NCBI GenBank assembly: GCA_038521825.1
Contig: JBCBKL010000002.1
Span: 248,001 to 312,000 of the forward strand
Length of the DNA stretch: 64,000 bases
DNA from: JBCBKL01 sp038521825
Lineage (GTDB): Bacteria; Pseudomonadota; Alphaproteobacteria; Rhodobacterales; Rhodobacteraceae
Reading direction: 5' to 3'
Shown here in pieces: positions 25,636 through 34,086 of this stretch. Position 1 is the stretch's first letter; each line of letters starts with the position of its first letter. Position numbers and translations under genes: made by a program. The notes beneath the pieces were generated by a model, which had not been told where the DNA came from, did no database searches, and saw only the letters and a program-made list of their open reading frames with translations.

Positions 25636-26606
25636 TGCGTTGCGCTGCGCTCGAAACTCAGATTTTCGAGCGTGTATTCCCTTGGTCTGAATGATCCGAG
25701 CGCTGGCCAGAATACCTCGAATACTTCTTCGAAACATCCGCTTTTGAACCGCATGCCGCACCGGTCGTCAAAGTAGGGCACCGAGGACACGACAAGCCCC
25801 GGCGGGGCCAATTTGCTCTGATAAGGATCCACCAGAACGCCGTCGTCCCAGGCAAGCACTGGCACATTCGATGCGAGCGCTTCCTGATAGGCCAGCCCCT
25901 GCGTTTCGTGTTCGCACAGAAACAGAAGAGATTTAGCTTCGCCGAGGGCCTTCTTGAAATCGGTGAGCGCGTGACCCCCGTATCGAAGAACCCGGTAGGA
26001 CAGACCACGGGCTTCCAGGTGCCTGATGATGGGCTGCACCAAATCTGCTGCGCGTTCGTCTTTGTTCCAGCGCACCTTGTCATACACGATGACATCCAGT
26101 GTCTTGGCTTGCCCCGAAAGATCCGGCCATGCGCCGTGATCGATCGGCGCAAACATCGGATAGACTTTGTCGCCAAGGGTAGGGCGCCAGATTTCACAGG
26201 GCCATTCGGACGGCAGCGTGACGACCTGCAGGTTGCACGCATCGGCCAAGGTTTCGATCTGACCCGGCGGCGGAACAAAGCCGGGGCCAAAGACCGCAGG
26301 GTTTTTCAGCCGAACGCGATCGTAAACGCTGCGATACCCGCTGATCCCGATCGGTGCATCAGGCATGCTGCGTGCCTTCGCGAAGTTGTTGACATGAACC
26401 GTTTTGCCCGCCGCTTCGAGCCCCCGTTTGAGGTATAGGAAGGCCGTGTAATAGCCGGTATAAAGCTGTCTTCCGCGCACGGTCCGGTAAATCGACCGCA
26501 AGGTCCCGTGCGCCTCGGATTGGAGGCGGCCCAACGGGCGATCCAGCGATTTGGCTTCGAACCCGTCGTAGAAGAGGCAGATTTCGTCAGGCAGCGAGTG
26601 TGTCAT
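25593..26606 (-). CDS. GT-B family glycosyltransferase (GT1/GT4-like)
   Basis: A 337-residue cytoplasmic protein. The C-terminal half carries EHETQGLAYQEALASNVPVL (~235-255), the E-x7-E donor-binding pattern of retaining GT4-type enzymes, and a Rossmann-like VIVYDK strand before it. The N-terminal half is atypical and short. Probably adds one sugar of the repeat unit; donor unknown. ATG at 26606 overlaps the upstream gene's end by 20 bases, so it is coupled to the GT2 gene. Confidence 0.7.
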   Translation of the reverse strand: MTHSLPDEICLFYDGFEAKSLDRPLGRLQSEAHGTLRSIYRTVRGRQLYTGYYTAFLYLKRGLEAAGKTVHVNNFAKARSMPDAPIGISGYRSVYDRVRLKNPAVFGPGFVPPPGQIETLADACNLQVVTLPSEWPCEIWRPTLGDKVYPMFAPIDHGAWPDLSGQAKTLDVIVYDKVRWNKDERAADLVQPIIRHLEARGLSYRVLRYGGHALTDFKKALGEAKSLLFLCEHETQGLAYQEALASNVPVLAWDDGVLVDPYQSKLAPPGLVVSSVPYFDDRCGMRFKSGCFEEVFEVFWPALGSFRPREYTLENLSFERSATHYLSLLERARDANS

Positions 26607-27504
26607 GGGCCTTCAAACCGTATGCTTCACGCGTCGGCCGGGTTACGGCACCACTGCAGACACCCGCGTGAAAGACCCCTCTCAGAAACCAATAGCTGCT
26701 GCGTTTTGCCGAATATGCGCTAATGGCCGCGCGTGCCCCGCAATAGACAGCCTTTGCTGAACTCGAAACAAGCTTGTGCGTCCGTGTAAGGGGATGGCCG
26801 GACGAGGCGCAGTGGCCGTACACCTTTCCCACGGAATAAACGCGACGAACGAGCCAGGGCAGGGACATCCGTTTCGGATCGACGGGTTCGCGGACGATGG
26901 CGGCTGGTGCGATATCCATCTGAACGCCCGCGCGGTAGAGCCGGAAGAAGAAATCAACGTCTTCGCCGCCCGTTTTGCCAAACGCGAGATCAAAGCGGTT
27001 TTCGGCAACACGTGGGTCATCGAGATTGATCAGAACGTTGCTCGAATATCCTGTTTCGACGATGCCTTTGCGCGTCACCGGTATGTTCGAATGAAAGGAA
27101 TTCTCGCGCATCCAGTCCGGACTGCCTTGCGGATAGACCGCTTTGGATGGGCCGAAGATAACATCGGCGCCTGTCGCCTCGTGGGCGTTCAACAGCCCTA
27201 CAATCCAGCCCGGTTCGGGTACCTCGTCATCATCGATGAAGAGCAGCAAACCGGATTGGGCCGTGTCGATGCAGGCATTGCGGGCGATCGAGATGTTGCC
27301 GGCCGGCGCGTGAACATATGTGAGATCAAGCTGATGACACGTGGCGACTCGCTCCACGAGATCACGGCTGGTTGGTTCGACGTCATTGTCCGCAACCACC
27401 ACGCGCAAAGTTATGCCGTAGGGTAACTCTTGGCGCGACAGCCCGGCCAAGGTATCGGCGACGGACTGCCTGCGAAAGGTACATATCCCAATTGTGACTA
27501 TCAT
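26587..27504 (-). CDS. Family 2 glycosyltransferase
   Basis: A 305-residue GT-A enzyme beginning MIVTIGICTFRR. The nucleotide-sugar/metal site is FIDDDE (~88-93) and a GGEDVDFFFRL segment (~175-185) supplies the acceptor-site ED motif. No membrane span is evident. It precedes the GT-B gene in a two-gene minus-strand unit. The sugar specificity cannot be read. Confidence 0.8.
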   Translation of the reverse strand: MIVTIGICTFRRQSVADTLAGLSRQELPYGITLRVVVADNDVEPTSRDLVERVATCHQLDLTYVHAPAGNISIARNACIDTAQSGLLLFIDDDEVPEPGWIVGLLNAHEATGADVIFGPSKAVYPQGSPDWMRENSFHSNIPVTRKGIVETGYSSNVLINLDDPRVAENRFDLAFGKTGGEDVDFFFRLYRAGVQMDIAPAAIVREPVDPKRMSLPWLVRRVYSVGKVYGHCASSGHPLTRTHKLVSSSAKAVYCGARAAISAYSAKRSSYWFLRGVFHAGVCSGAVTRPTREAYGLKAHDTLAA

Positions 27505-27644
27505 GACACGCTCGATGCGGTTAGCAATATTCTAATGATGACATGTCAATCATTGACGGCGATTGATGTAATCCTAACGTCGAGAGGCAGGCGGTGGAGG
27601 CAGCGGTTAGGCAACCAATTGGGCAACGAGGGTCTGATACGTCT

Positions 27645-27836
27645 ATGAGATTGTCGATCTTGTTTGGTCCGTTGCTTGTCTGCGGCGCCGCTGCACTATT
27701 TCTGTTTCTGTTCCTTGGCGGGTCGATCTGGATATGGCTTTTGGGCGCGTGGCTCATCTCCGCGCCATTGACCCTGATAGTTGCTCGCTTCGCCCGCCCT
27801 GTTGAAAAACAACAACAACAGAAGCGGGTCGAATAG
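27645..27836 (+). CDS. Small two-span membrane protein, ExoX/SyrA-like candidate
   Basis: A 63-residue protein starting MRLSILFGPLLV, with two membrane spans (~3-24 and ~27-46) joined by GGSIWIW, and a basic, Gln-rich tail. It ends four bases from the convergent stop of the ExoY-like gene. In rhizobia, small two-span proteins of the ExoX/SyrA (exopolysaccharide production repressor) type limit succinoglycan synthesis through ExoY. The size, topology and neighbour fit, but the sequence match is weak, so the role is inferred. The frame extends 17 codons upstream without a better start. Confidence 0.5.
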   Translation: MRLSILFGPLLVCGAAALFLFLFLGGSIWIWLLGAWLISAPLTLIVARFARPVEKQQQQKRVE

Positions 27837-27840
27837 CGGA

Positions 27841-28647
27841 TCAGGCGCTGCCTTTCAGACCGCCTGACAGGAACGAAAACGCTGTCGCGAAAAAGATTCG
27901 GAGATCGGTCCGGAGAGTTGCCGTCTCGACATAGTTCACATCCATCGCCACACGTTCATCGTAGGTCTTCTCTGACCGACCGCCGATCTGCCAAGCACCC
28001 GTCAACCCCGGGCGAAGCGCCAGATAGTGCCGTTTGTAGTGGCCATAACGCTGAAGCTCCTGCTCGGTCACGGGCCGTGGCCCAACCATGCTCATGTGAC
28101 CAGCGACGACATTCAGCAATTGCGGCAACTCATCGAGACTGCTTTTGCGCAGCAGCGCACCAATGCCGGGAATAATCCGAGGATCATCTGCCAGCTTCTG
28201 ATAGTCTTCCCATTCGCGGCGCAATGCGGCGTCGTTTTTCAAAGCGGTCTCGAGCACCTCATCGCCGTCCCGGACCATGGTCCGAAACTTCAGACATTTG
28301 AACGAACGCCCATACCGACCGACCCGCGTATGGCCGAAAAAGACCGGGCGCCCGTCAGTCAGCACGATCGCCGCAGCGATCAGCGCAAAGAGTGGAAGGA
28401 ACAACACCAGCATCGAGACGCTGACAGTAACATCAAAAATGCGCTTGATGTAGCGGCGTGGAAACGAAATCAGGCGAGGAGCAAAGACTTCACCTGCAAA
28501 CCGGAGTGCCGCGTTGCGGCTAATCACTCCGCCTGGGTGAAGAAAGTCGTCATCGACAATATCTTCGACGTTAATATCTTTCATTGAGCCAATCCAAGAA
28601 CTTATAACATATGGTCTGATTATGGGCACAATGTGGCCCAATCTCAA
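27841..28647 (-). CDS. exoY: ExoY-like undecaprenyl-phosphate sugar-1-phosphate transferase
   Basis: A polyisoprenyl-phosphate hexose-1-phosphate transferase, 268 residues from the TTG at 28647 or 247 from the ATG at 28584. It has one membrane span after KRIFDVTVS, then KCLKFRTM, LRKSSLDELPQLLNVVAG, SMVGPRPV and LRPGLTGAWQIGGRS, all diagnostic of ExoY/WcaJ C-terminal domains. It starts repeat-unit assembly by loading the first sugar (galactose in succinoglycan) on the lipid carrier. TTG is preferred because AGGAG lies seven bases before it; the ATG has no clear site. The large N-terminal domain of WcaJ is absent. Confidence 0.88.
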   Translation of the reverse strand: MRLGHIVPIIRPYVISSWIGSMKDINVEDIVDDDFLHPGGVISRNAALRFAGEVFAPRLISFPRRYIKRIFDVTVSVSMLVLFLPLFALIAAAIVLTDGRPVFFGHTRVGRYGRSFKCLKFRTMVRDGDEVLETALKNDAALRREWEDYQKLADDPRIIPGIGALLRKSSLDELPQLLNVVAGHMSMVGPRPVTEQELQRYGHYKRHYLALRPGLTGAWQIGGRSEKTYDERVAMDVNYVETATLRTDLRIFFATAFSFLSGGLKGSA

Positions 28648-28841
28648 CCGGATTCTCCTGAACCAAGCGCCGAAGCTGCCGTTGTGATGTTTTGAATCGA
28701 TCCCCGCCGAAAAATCCGGCTCTGTGTGTTTGGCGCGTGCGCGCGACGCGTGAAAAGTTCGCGTAAAGCGCTAAGAACCTAAGGCTATCGCCACTTCCGG
28801 TGGTTGGTGCCTCTGATCTGGAGGTCGCCCACACCAAAAAT

Positions 28842-29909
28842 CTACCGAATCGAATCAATTTCCTCAAGATCGACCAGCGCGGCGAGGCTGTCATCCAGCG
28901 AAAAAACCGGGCGCTGCAGGACCTGGCCGGACACACATCGGGCCAATTCGTCCATCTCGTATTGAAGTCCCGTACCCTTATACCGCGAACCCAGCGTCTG
29001 ACCGCCGTCTCCGCGCATGGTCAGCACGGCGGCCTGAAGCCATGGCCATAGTGCGGTCCGTCGCAACTGGGCCATTCGAGGCGAGGCGACGCCTTCGTCC
29101 TGGTATCCCGATGCCGGGGCTGGCATCAGTCGTCCTGGAAAGCCGCGGATAAAAGGGGCGGGCACGCTGATGCTGGCCCGGTCTCCGGTCAGACGAATGG
29201 CGTTGCCCAGTTGGCAGGCATGACTGATCTCGAGCGTGCAGGTCGCGCCCGCATCATGTTCCGAAACAACTGTTACATGCCGCAGCGCCCCCCGGTCTGA
29301 TCGCTTGCCGTGCATCACCACCTGACGACCTCGACCCAGCAGCGTGTTGCGCAGTCCTACGCAATAGAGACCCAGGTCGAACAGTGCCCCGCCACCGAGT
29401 TTCGGATCCGTAACGGCATCGCCTTCAGTTTCGACACGGGAAAGGCCAAGGCTGATGGAGAGGTGTAGCGGCGTGCCGATCTTGCCCGTTTCGACACTGG
29501 CATAGACCTCGCGGAATGTCGGCAGCATGCGGGTCCAGAACCCTTCCATCACAATGACATCATTTGCTTCCGCGCCTGCCTTGATCTCCTTGAGGTCGGC
29601 CGAAGACAAGGCGATCGGCTTTTCACAAAGAACGGGCTTGCCCGCTTCGATCACCTCAAGAATCTGTGCCTTGTGCGCGACATTCGGGGTCGCGATATAA
29701 ACGGCGCTGACTAGGTCATCCGCCGCAAGCTTGGTGAGATCGGTGGTGACAAGGCGTGCACCGTATCGATCGGCGAATGCCTGCGCCTTATCCCGCGATC
29801 GTGAGGTTATCCCGGCAAGGTACCCGCCCGCGCTCAGCGGGACATCGTCGGCAAAGCGATGCGCCGCCTTGCCGGTCCCCACGATTCCCCAGCCAAATGA
29901 TCTCGACAT
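28842..29909 (-). CDS. Gfo/Idh/MocA-family oxidoreductase
   Basis: A 355-residue NAD(P)-dependent oxidoreductase. It has a Rossmann start WGIVGTGKAAHRFA (~7-20), the family EKP motif in VLCEKPIALS (~92-101), and a C-terminal beta domain. Members oxidise or isomerise sugars and inositols, often as nucleotide-linked forms. Within this cluster it may prepare a modified sugar. It lies 24 bases downstream of the GT2 gene and is probably in one operon with it and the GH16 gene. Confidence 0.8.
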   Translation of the reverse strand: MSRSFGWGIVGTGKAAHRFADDVPLSAGGYLAGITSRSRDKAQAFADRYGARLVTTDLTKLAADDLVSAVYIATPNVAHKAQILEVIEAGKPVLCEKPIALSSADLKEIKAGAEANDVIVMEGFWTRMLPTFREVYASVETGKIGTPLHLSISLGLSRVETEGDAVTDPKLGGGALFDLGLYCVGLRNTLLGRGRQVVMHGKRSDRGALRHVTVVSEHDAGATCTLEISHACQLGNAIRLTGDRASISVPAPFIRGFPGRLMPAPASGYQDEGVASPRMAQLRRTALWPWLQAAVLTMRGDGGQTLGSRYKGTGLQYEMDELARCVSGQVLQRPVFSLDDSLAALVDLEEIDSIR

Positions 29910-29933
29910 ACTGATTGCTCTTTGACCTCTGGA

Positions 29934-30911
29934 CTATGGGATACCGCGCAGCCGCTTCTGGGTGCGGATCACGACCTGCTCGGACAGCTTCGACAGTAAC
30001 GACAACCCGACTTGAGGAGGCGCATAGAACGCGCCAAGCGCCGCCGACCAGTTTCGCTCCTTGACCGCATCGATGAGCCGCAGCCAATGCCAGCGTTTGA
30101 GCGTGTCAAGCAGATGCAAGCGCAAGACGTGCTGATCACCGCTCGTGAGGCTTGGCTCCTTCGCAATCATGGCATCAGCCGCCGCAAGTGCAGCCAAATC
30201 CCGTGCATCATGCGCTCCGCTAAGTGATGTCTCGCGCATTACGGCGACATATCCTGCAGAGCGCATCAGGCGAAAGGTGGCACCGCGGGCCAAAGCCAGC
30301 GCATAAAGCGCGTAATCCTCACCCAGCCGGACATCTTCGGGGTATCGGAGGCCCTGGCTCTTCAGAAAAGAACGGCGCATCAAGGGCTTCAGAAACCCCA
30401 ACTCGCCGCGCTGACCGCTGAGCGCACTGATGTTTCCGGCAACAAAGTCCTCAAAGCCGAGCGTCTGATCCGCTGCGGTTTGATCACCGATCAGGCGATC
30501 TGAGCGGTCGCCCAGCCTCGTCTCGGTCACGCGATAAAGATCGTCGGCTATGAGATCCCAACCTGCGCCATCGGCCTCGTGCACTAAGGCAGACAAGCGA
30601 CCCGGTTCAAAGAAATCGTCGGAGTCGAGTGCAGCGACATAGCGCGACGCAGTTGCATCGAAGCATAAATTGCGGGCGCGGGCAGGACCGGCATTCTGCG
30701 GGCTTTGCAGCGCGATGACCTCCGGGTGCTGCTCGGCCAGATCGTTAGCGATCCGGTAAGTGTTGTCGGTCGAGGCATCGTCGCAAATCGCGATTTGAAA
30801 CGACACGTCCTTTTGCTCCAGAACGCTGAGAACCGCGCGTTCGAGCGTGGTTTCGGCATTCCAAGCCGCGATCAGGACAGCGACATCGACAATCGTCCCG
30901 TCCTTCACCAT
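29934..30911 (-). CDS. Family 2 glycosyltransferase, ExoO-like
   Basis: A 325-residue GT2 enzyme beginning DVAVLIAAWNAETTLERAV. ICDDASTDNT (~40-49) and ALDSDD (~94-99) mark the nucleotide-sugar site. The segment GELGFLKPLMRRSFL and the following EDYALY are shared with the paralogue at 31,750 and resemble succinoglycan ExoO/ExoW glucosyltransferases. The start overlaps the GH16 stop by seven bases, so the two are coupled. The exact sugar and linkage are inferred only. Confidence 0.78.
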   Translation of the reverse strand: MVKDGTIVDVAVLIAAWNAETTLERAVLSVLEQKDVSFQIAICDDASTDNTYRIANDLAEQHPEVIALQSPQNAGPARARNLCFDATASRYVAALDSDDFFEPGRLSALVHEADGAGWDLIADDLYRVTETRLGDRSDRLIGDQTAADQTLGFEDFVAGNISALSGQRGELGFLKPLMRRSFLKSQGLRYPEDVRLGEDYALYALALARGATFRLMRSAGYVAVMRETSLSGAHDARDLAALAAADAMIAKEPSLTSGDQHVLRLHLLDTLKRWHWLRLIDAVKERNWSAALGAFYAPPQVGLSLLSKLSEQVVIRTQKRLRGIP

Positions 30912-31684
30912 CGGCCGGCGCCATATTCGCTGCAGGTCAACCCGGGATCGCCGATTGGTCTGTATGAAACGCAGTAGACTTGCATCTCTGCGTCTATCTC
31001 TTCATCCGGCAGGCCAAGCCATTCCTCCTGCTTTTCGTTGCCCGCCCAGATATTCACAAAGATCTTGCTGGGTGTCTGGGGTATCTGGTGGGTCTCGGAC
31101 GTGATCTTGTGAAGTTCGACATCATCCACGAACCAGGTGATCGAATCCGATCTCCACTCAATCCGGTAGACGGCCTGTCGATTGGCGGCATCAAAGGGCA
31201 GATCAATCCATTTTCCGGGCATCCTTTCGCCCGAGGCGAACTTGTTGATCCAGACCTTTTTGGTGTCCTGACCAAGGAACTCGAAGTCGATCTCGTCGTG
31301 AGGGTCGCCAAAGTATGGACCGGTATAAAGAAAGAAGGCGCTGACGATCCCATTCCCCCTGGCCGGACGCATGATGACCTCATACGAGCCGAAATGGTGC
31401 GGCCCTCCGCGCTGAACCTCTGAACCGAAGTAAGGCTTTTCGCCATTGGTCGTCGACTGAAGTTTCAGATGAAGCGCACCGCCCCCGGGGGCGGGGGTCG
31501 GGCGAAGAACGAGAGAGACCAGATTACGGCGCCAACTGGTTTGGAACCAGTCGCCCTGCTGATCGAAGTTGGAAAAGAACCACCGGTTCCGGAAACCGGC
31601 GTCATCGAAGCTCTCGATAAACCCATCAGACTTTGCTGCACTCGCAAACAGGAGGAATACCATGGTCGTTGCGAGAGGCTTCAT
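30905..31684 (-). CDS. exoK: Exported GH16 glycanase, ExoK-like
   Basis: A 259-residue glycoside hydrolase family 16 protein with a cleavable signal peptide (MKPLATTMVFLLFASAAKS). The catalytic signature HDEIDFEFLG at ~128-137 carries the nucleophile and acid/base Glu. In Sinorhizobium the homologous ExoK cuts nascent succinoglycan to lower its molecular weight. The ATG at 31684 is chosen because it gives the signal peptide; the frame is open further upstream. It is divergent from the second ExoO-like gene across 65 bases. Confidence 0.85.
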   Translation of the reverse strand: MKPLATTMVFLLFASAAKSDGFIESFDDAGFRNRWFFSNFDQQGDWFQTSWRRNLVSLVLRPTPAPGGGALHLKLQSTTNGEKPYFGSEVQRGGPHHFGSYEVIMRPARGNGIVSAFFLYTGPYFGDPHDEIDFEFLGQDTKKVWINKFASGERMPGKWIDLPFDAANRQAVYRIEWRSDSITWFVDDVELHKITSETHQIPQTPSKIFVNIWAGNEKQEEWLGLPDEEIDAEMQVYCVSYRPIGDPGLTCSEYGAGRW

Positions 31685-31749
31685 GGCGCGATAATACTGA
31701 AGCACGATATGAACCAAAAAAAGAATTGTTGCACACATACTAAGAACCA

Positions 31750-32697
31750 ATGTCGAATGCGGCAACCTTCATAATTGCGGCCTGGAATGCCGAGGATTTA
31801 CTGGGTCGAAGTGTTGACTCGGCACTGCAACAGCAGGGTGTCGACACTCAGGTAATAGTTGCAAATGATGCTTCCACGGACGGAACCAGCGCGGTGGCGC
31901 GGTCGTTGACGGGCGTCCAATTGGTTGATTTGCCGATAAACTCCGGGCCCGCTGCAGCGCGGAATTTTGCACTGGATCACGTCTCCACACCATGGAGCCT
32001 TGTGCTCGATGCCGATGACACGCTTGACTCAAACCATGCCGCTAATCTGATTGATCTTGCGACGCGCACCGATGCAGACATCGTTCTTTCCAATTTCCGG
32101 CGCGTCGACCTTGATGGTGCGGCGGTCGGCGAGGCAGCCCACCTTGATCCGGCCTGGATCGACCCCGAGCGCCCCCTTGAGTTCGATCGCTACCTGGCCG
32201 GTAACCTGATCGAAAAGAGAAGTGGCAACTGGGGGTATCTCAAGCCGCTCTTCCGGACCGAAACACTGGCGCGGCTGAACCTGAGCTATAACGAGGCGTT
32301 GCGAAATAGCGAAGATACGAACCTGATCCTCGAGGCAATCCTCAGAGGTGCGCGGGTCGTCGTCTCGCCTGATCCCACCTATCGCTACACGGTGCGCAGC
32401 GGCTCGATCTCGCACCGGATCACGTTCTCGCATATCGAGGCGCTGCTGGCCGAGGAACAAAAGCTGCGGACGCGTTGGGCAAGCGATCTTAGCGAAACTG
32501 CGATCGAGCTTTTTGAAAAGAGGTGGCTGCGTCTCACAGACATGCTCGAAGCCGAACGGGTCATCAGGAACATCAAGGATCGCAGTATTGCGGAGGCCGC
32601 CCGCGGTATTCTGGTGCGGCCCCGCACTGCCGGGCGCATTGCCGCTCAGATTTCCGAAGGAATGGCGCGCCGGCTGGGAAAGTTACTGGCGCGCTGA
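31750..32697 (+). CDS. Family 2 glycosyltransferase, ExoO-like paralogue
   Basis: A 315-residue GT2 enzyme with FIIAAWNAEDLLGRSVDSAL at the N-terminus, NDASTDGT (~40-47), VLDADD (~85-90) and WGYLKPLFRTETL, mirroring the minus-strand gene at 29,934. The two proteins are clearly paralogous and face away from each other on either side of the GH16 gene. It should add a further hexose to the repeat unit. The last 15 bases overlap the end of the convergent ExoF-like gene. Confidence 0.78.
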   Translation: MSNAATFIIAAWNAEDLLGRSVDSALQQQGVDTQVIVANDASTDGTSAVARSLTGVQLVDLPINSGPAAARNFALDHVSTPWSLVLDADDTLDSNHAANLIDLATRTDADIVLSNFRRVDLDGAAVGEAAHLDPAWIDPERPLEFDRYLAGNLIEKRSGNWGYLKPLFRTETLARLNLSYNEALRNSEDTNLILEAILRGARVVVSPDPTYRYTVRSGSISHRITFSHIEALLAEEQKLRTRWASDLSETAIELFEKRWLRLTDMLEAERVIRNIKDRSIAEAARGILVRPRTAGRIAAQISEGMARRLGKLLAR

Positions 32698-33948
32698 CGT
32701 TACGGCGCCTGTTTCTTCGAACTCAAGCGTCACTTCGATCACCTCGCCACCTTTCAGCCGATAGTCACCATCGACAATACGACCGTTCTGGGCCGAGTCG
32801 ACGGCTTGCACCAACCGAAACTGAATGATGGGTTCGGGCAAATCGGTTCCGCTGAACGTCAGGTTGTTGGTCGCCAGAAGACGGGCGAGGGTATCGCGCC
32901 GCACCTCCAGCTGCTCCATCTTTGCGTTCAGCGCCTGCAATTCCATGGCGTTGTTCGATGCGTGGCGGGTTTCCAACGCGACAAGGTCGCGGTCGGCCTC
33001 GGCCAGTTCCTGCTGCGCCCGGAAGATGCTGTTCTGTAAGTCAAGTTCCTTGTTCTGGACCTCGATCACCGTCGTCTGTGCGCTGGCCACCTGCGAAGCC
33101 CGGCCCAGGCCCCGCTGGGTCAGGGTCTCGATATTGCCAAGCTGCTCTTCGGCAAGACGCAGTTGGGTCTGCACGCCTTCGACTTTCTGTTCCAGCGTGG
33201 CGACCTCGGTGGTCAAGAGCTGCTTGAGCTTTCTGATGGCGCTTGCCTCAAGCTCGAAGGCCAGCTTTCTCGACTCAAAAATCGCCTGTTCCTCGGCCTG
33301 GAGTTGCATAAGCGTTGCTGTACCAGCCGGGTGCGTAAGGTCGGCGGGAAAGGTCAACTCTTCGGCACCTTCGATCTCGGCCGAAATCCTGACAGCTGCC
33401 ACTCTCAGACGTGCCATTTCCGCCATCAGAGCCCGAAGGTTGCCGGAATCCTGTGCCATGTTCCGTTCGCGATTGCGCTGCGGGGTGGCGCCTGATGCGT
33501 TTGATCCGCCGGCAAGGACAAATGCCTTCAGGACGGTCATGCCCGGCTCCGCCTCATAGGCACCGGCCCGCGCGACGGCCCCATAGATATAGAATGGGCG
33601 ATAGGCTGCGATCTCAACAGCGACATCCGGCGTGGCCCCGATGCGGCTTGATGCCTGCAAGGCGGTTTTCACGCTTTCTTCGATTTCCTTGGTGGTCTTG
33701 CCCGCTGCAACGATGCTGCCCGCAAGGGGGATCGACACGGTGCCGTCCGACTGAACAGTGTACGACCCGCTGACCGTGTCCCAAATCGCGAACTGGCGGA
33801 TATCGTCTTGATAAACAACGACGCGAATATTCAGCTGGGTCTCGATATCCACGCGTGCTGCAGGTTCGGCAAGCGTCTGCGTCGCGCTGAAAAATGCAGC
33901 AAGGACAAGGATCTGCGCCACCAGCATCCGCAAGAACGTGTCTGTCAT
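32683..33948 (-). CDS. exoF: ExoF-like polysaccharide export protein
   Basis: A 421-residue periplasmic protein with a signal peptide ending near ATQTLA. A polysaccharide export (Wza-type) domain (~30-115) is followed by an SLBB-like segment, FYIYGAVARAGAYEAEPGMT (~122-141). A long coiled coil follows (~165-350), rich in Glu, Ala and Leu. This arrangement is that of ExoF, which acts with ExoY at the start of succinoglycan synthesis and export. The charged C-terminus and missing lipobox separate it from true Wza channels. Confidence 0.82.
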   Translation of the reverse strand: MTDTFLRMLVAQILVLAAFFSATQTLAEPAARVDIETQLNIRVVVYQDDIRQFAIWDTVSGSYTVQSDGTVSIPLAGSIVAAGKTTKEIEESVKTALQASSRIGATPDVAVEIAAYRPFYIYGAVARAGAYEAEPGMTVLKAFVLAGGSNASGATPQRNRERNMAQDSGNLRALMAEMARLRVAAVRISAEIEGAEELTFPADLTHPAGTATLMQLQAEEQAIFESRKLAFELEASAIRKLKQLLTTEVATLEQKVEGVQTQLRLAEEQLGNIETLTQRGLGRASQVASAQTTVIEVQNKELDLQNSIFRAQQELAEADRDLVALETRHASNNAMELQALNAKMEQLEVRRDTLARLLATNNLTFSGTDLPEPIIQFRLVQAVDSAQNGRIVDGDYRLKGGEVIEVTLEFEETGAVTSARQ

Positions 33949-34086
33949 ACCTTTAATATCCTTTCACAACGCAACGACTTGGTTCTAATTGATCTGCTTT
34001 GCACACTCGGCTACAAAATAGCAGTCTGTTTTTGTTAATCCTTTCGCAGATCTTACACCAAGAGTGGAACATTTGTTCGTTTATTC

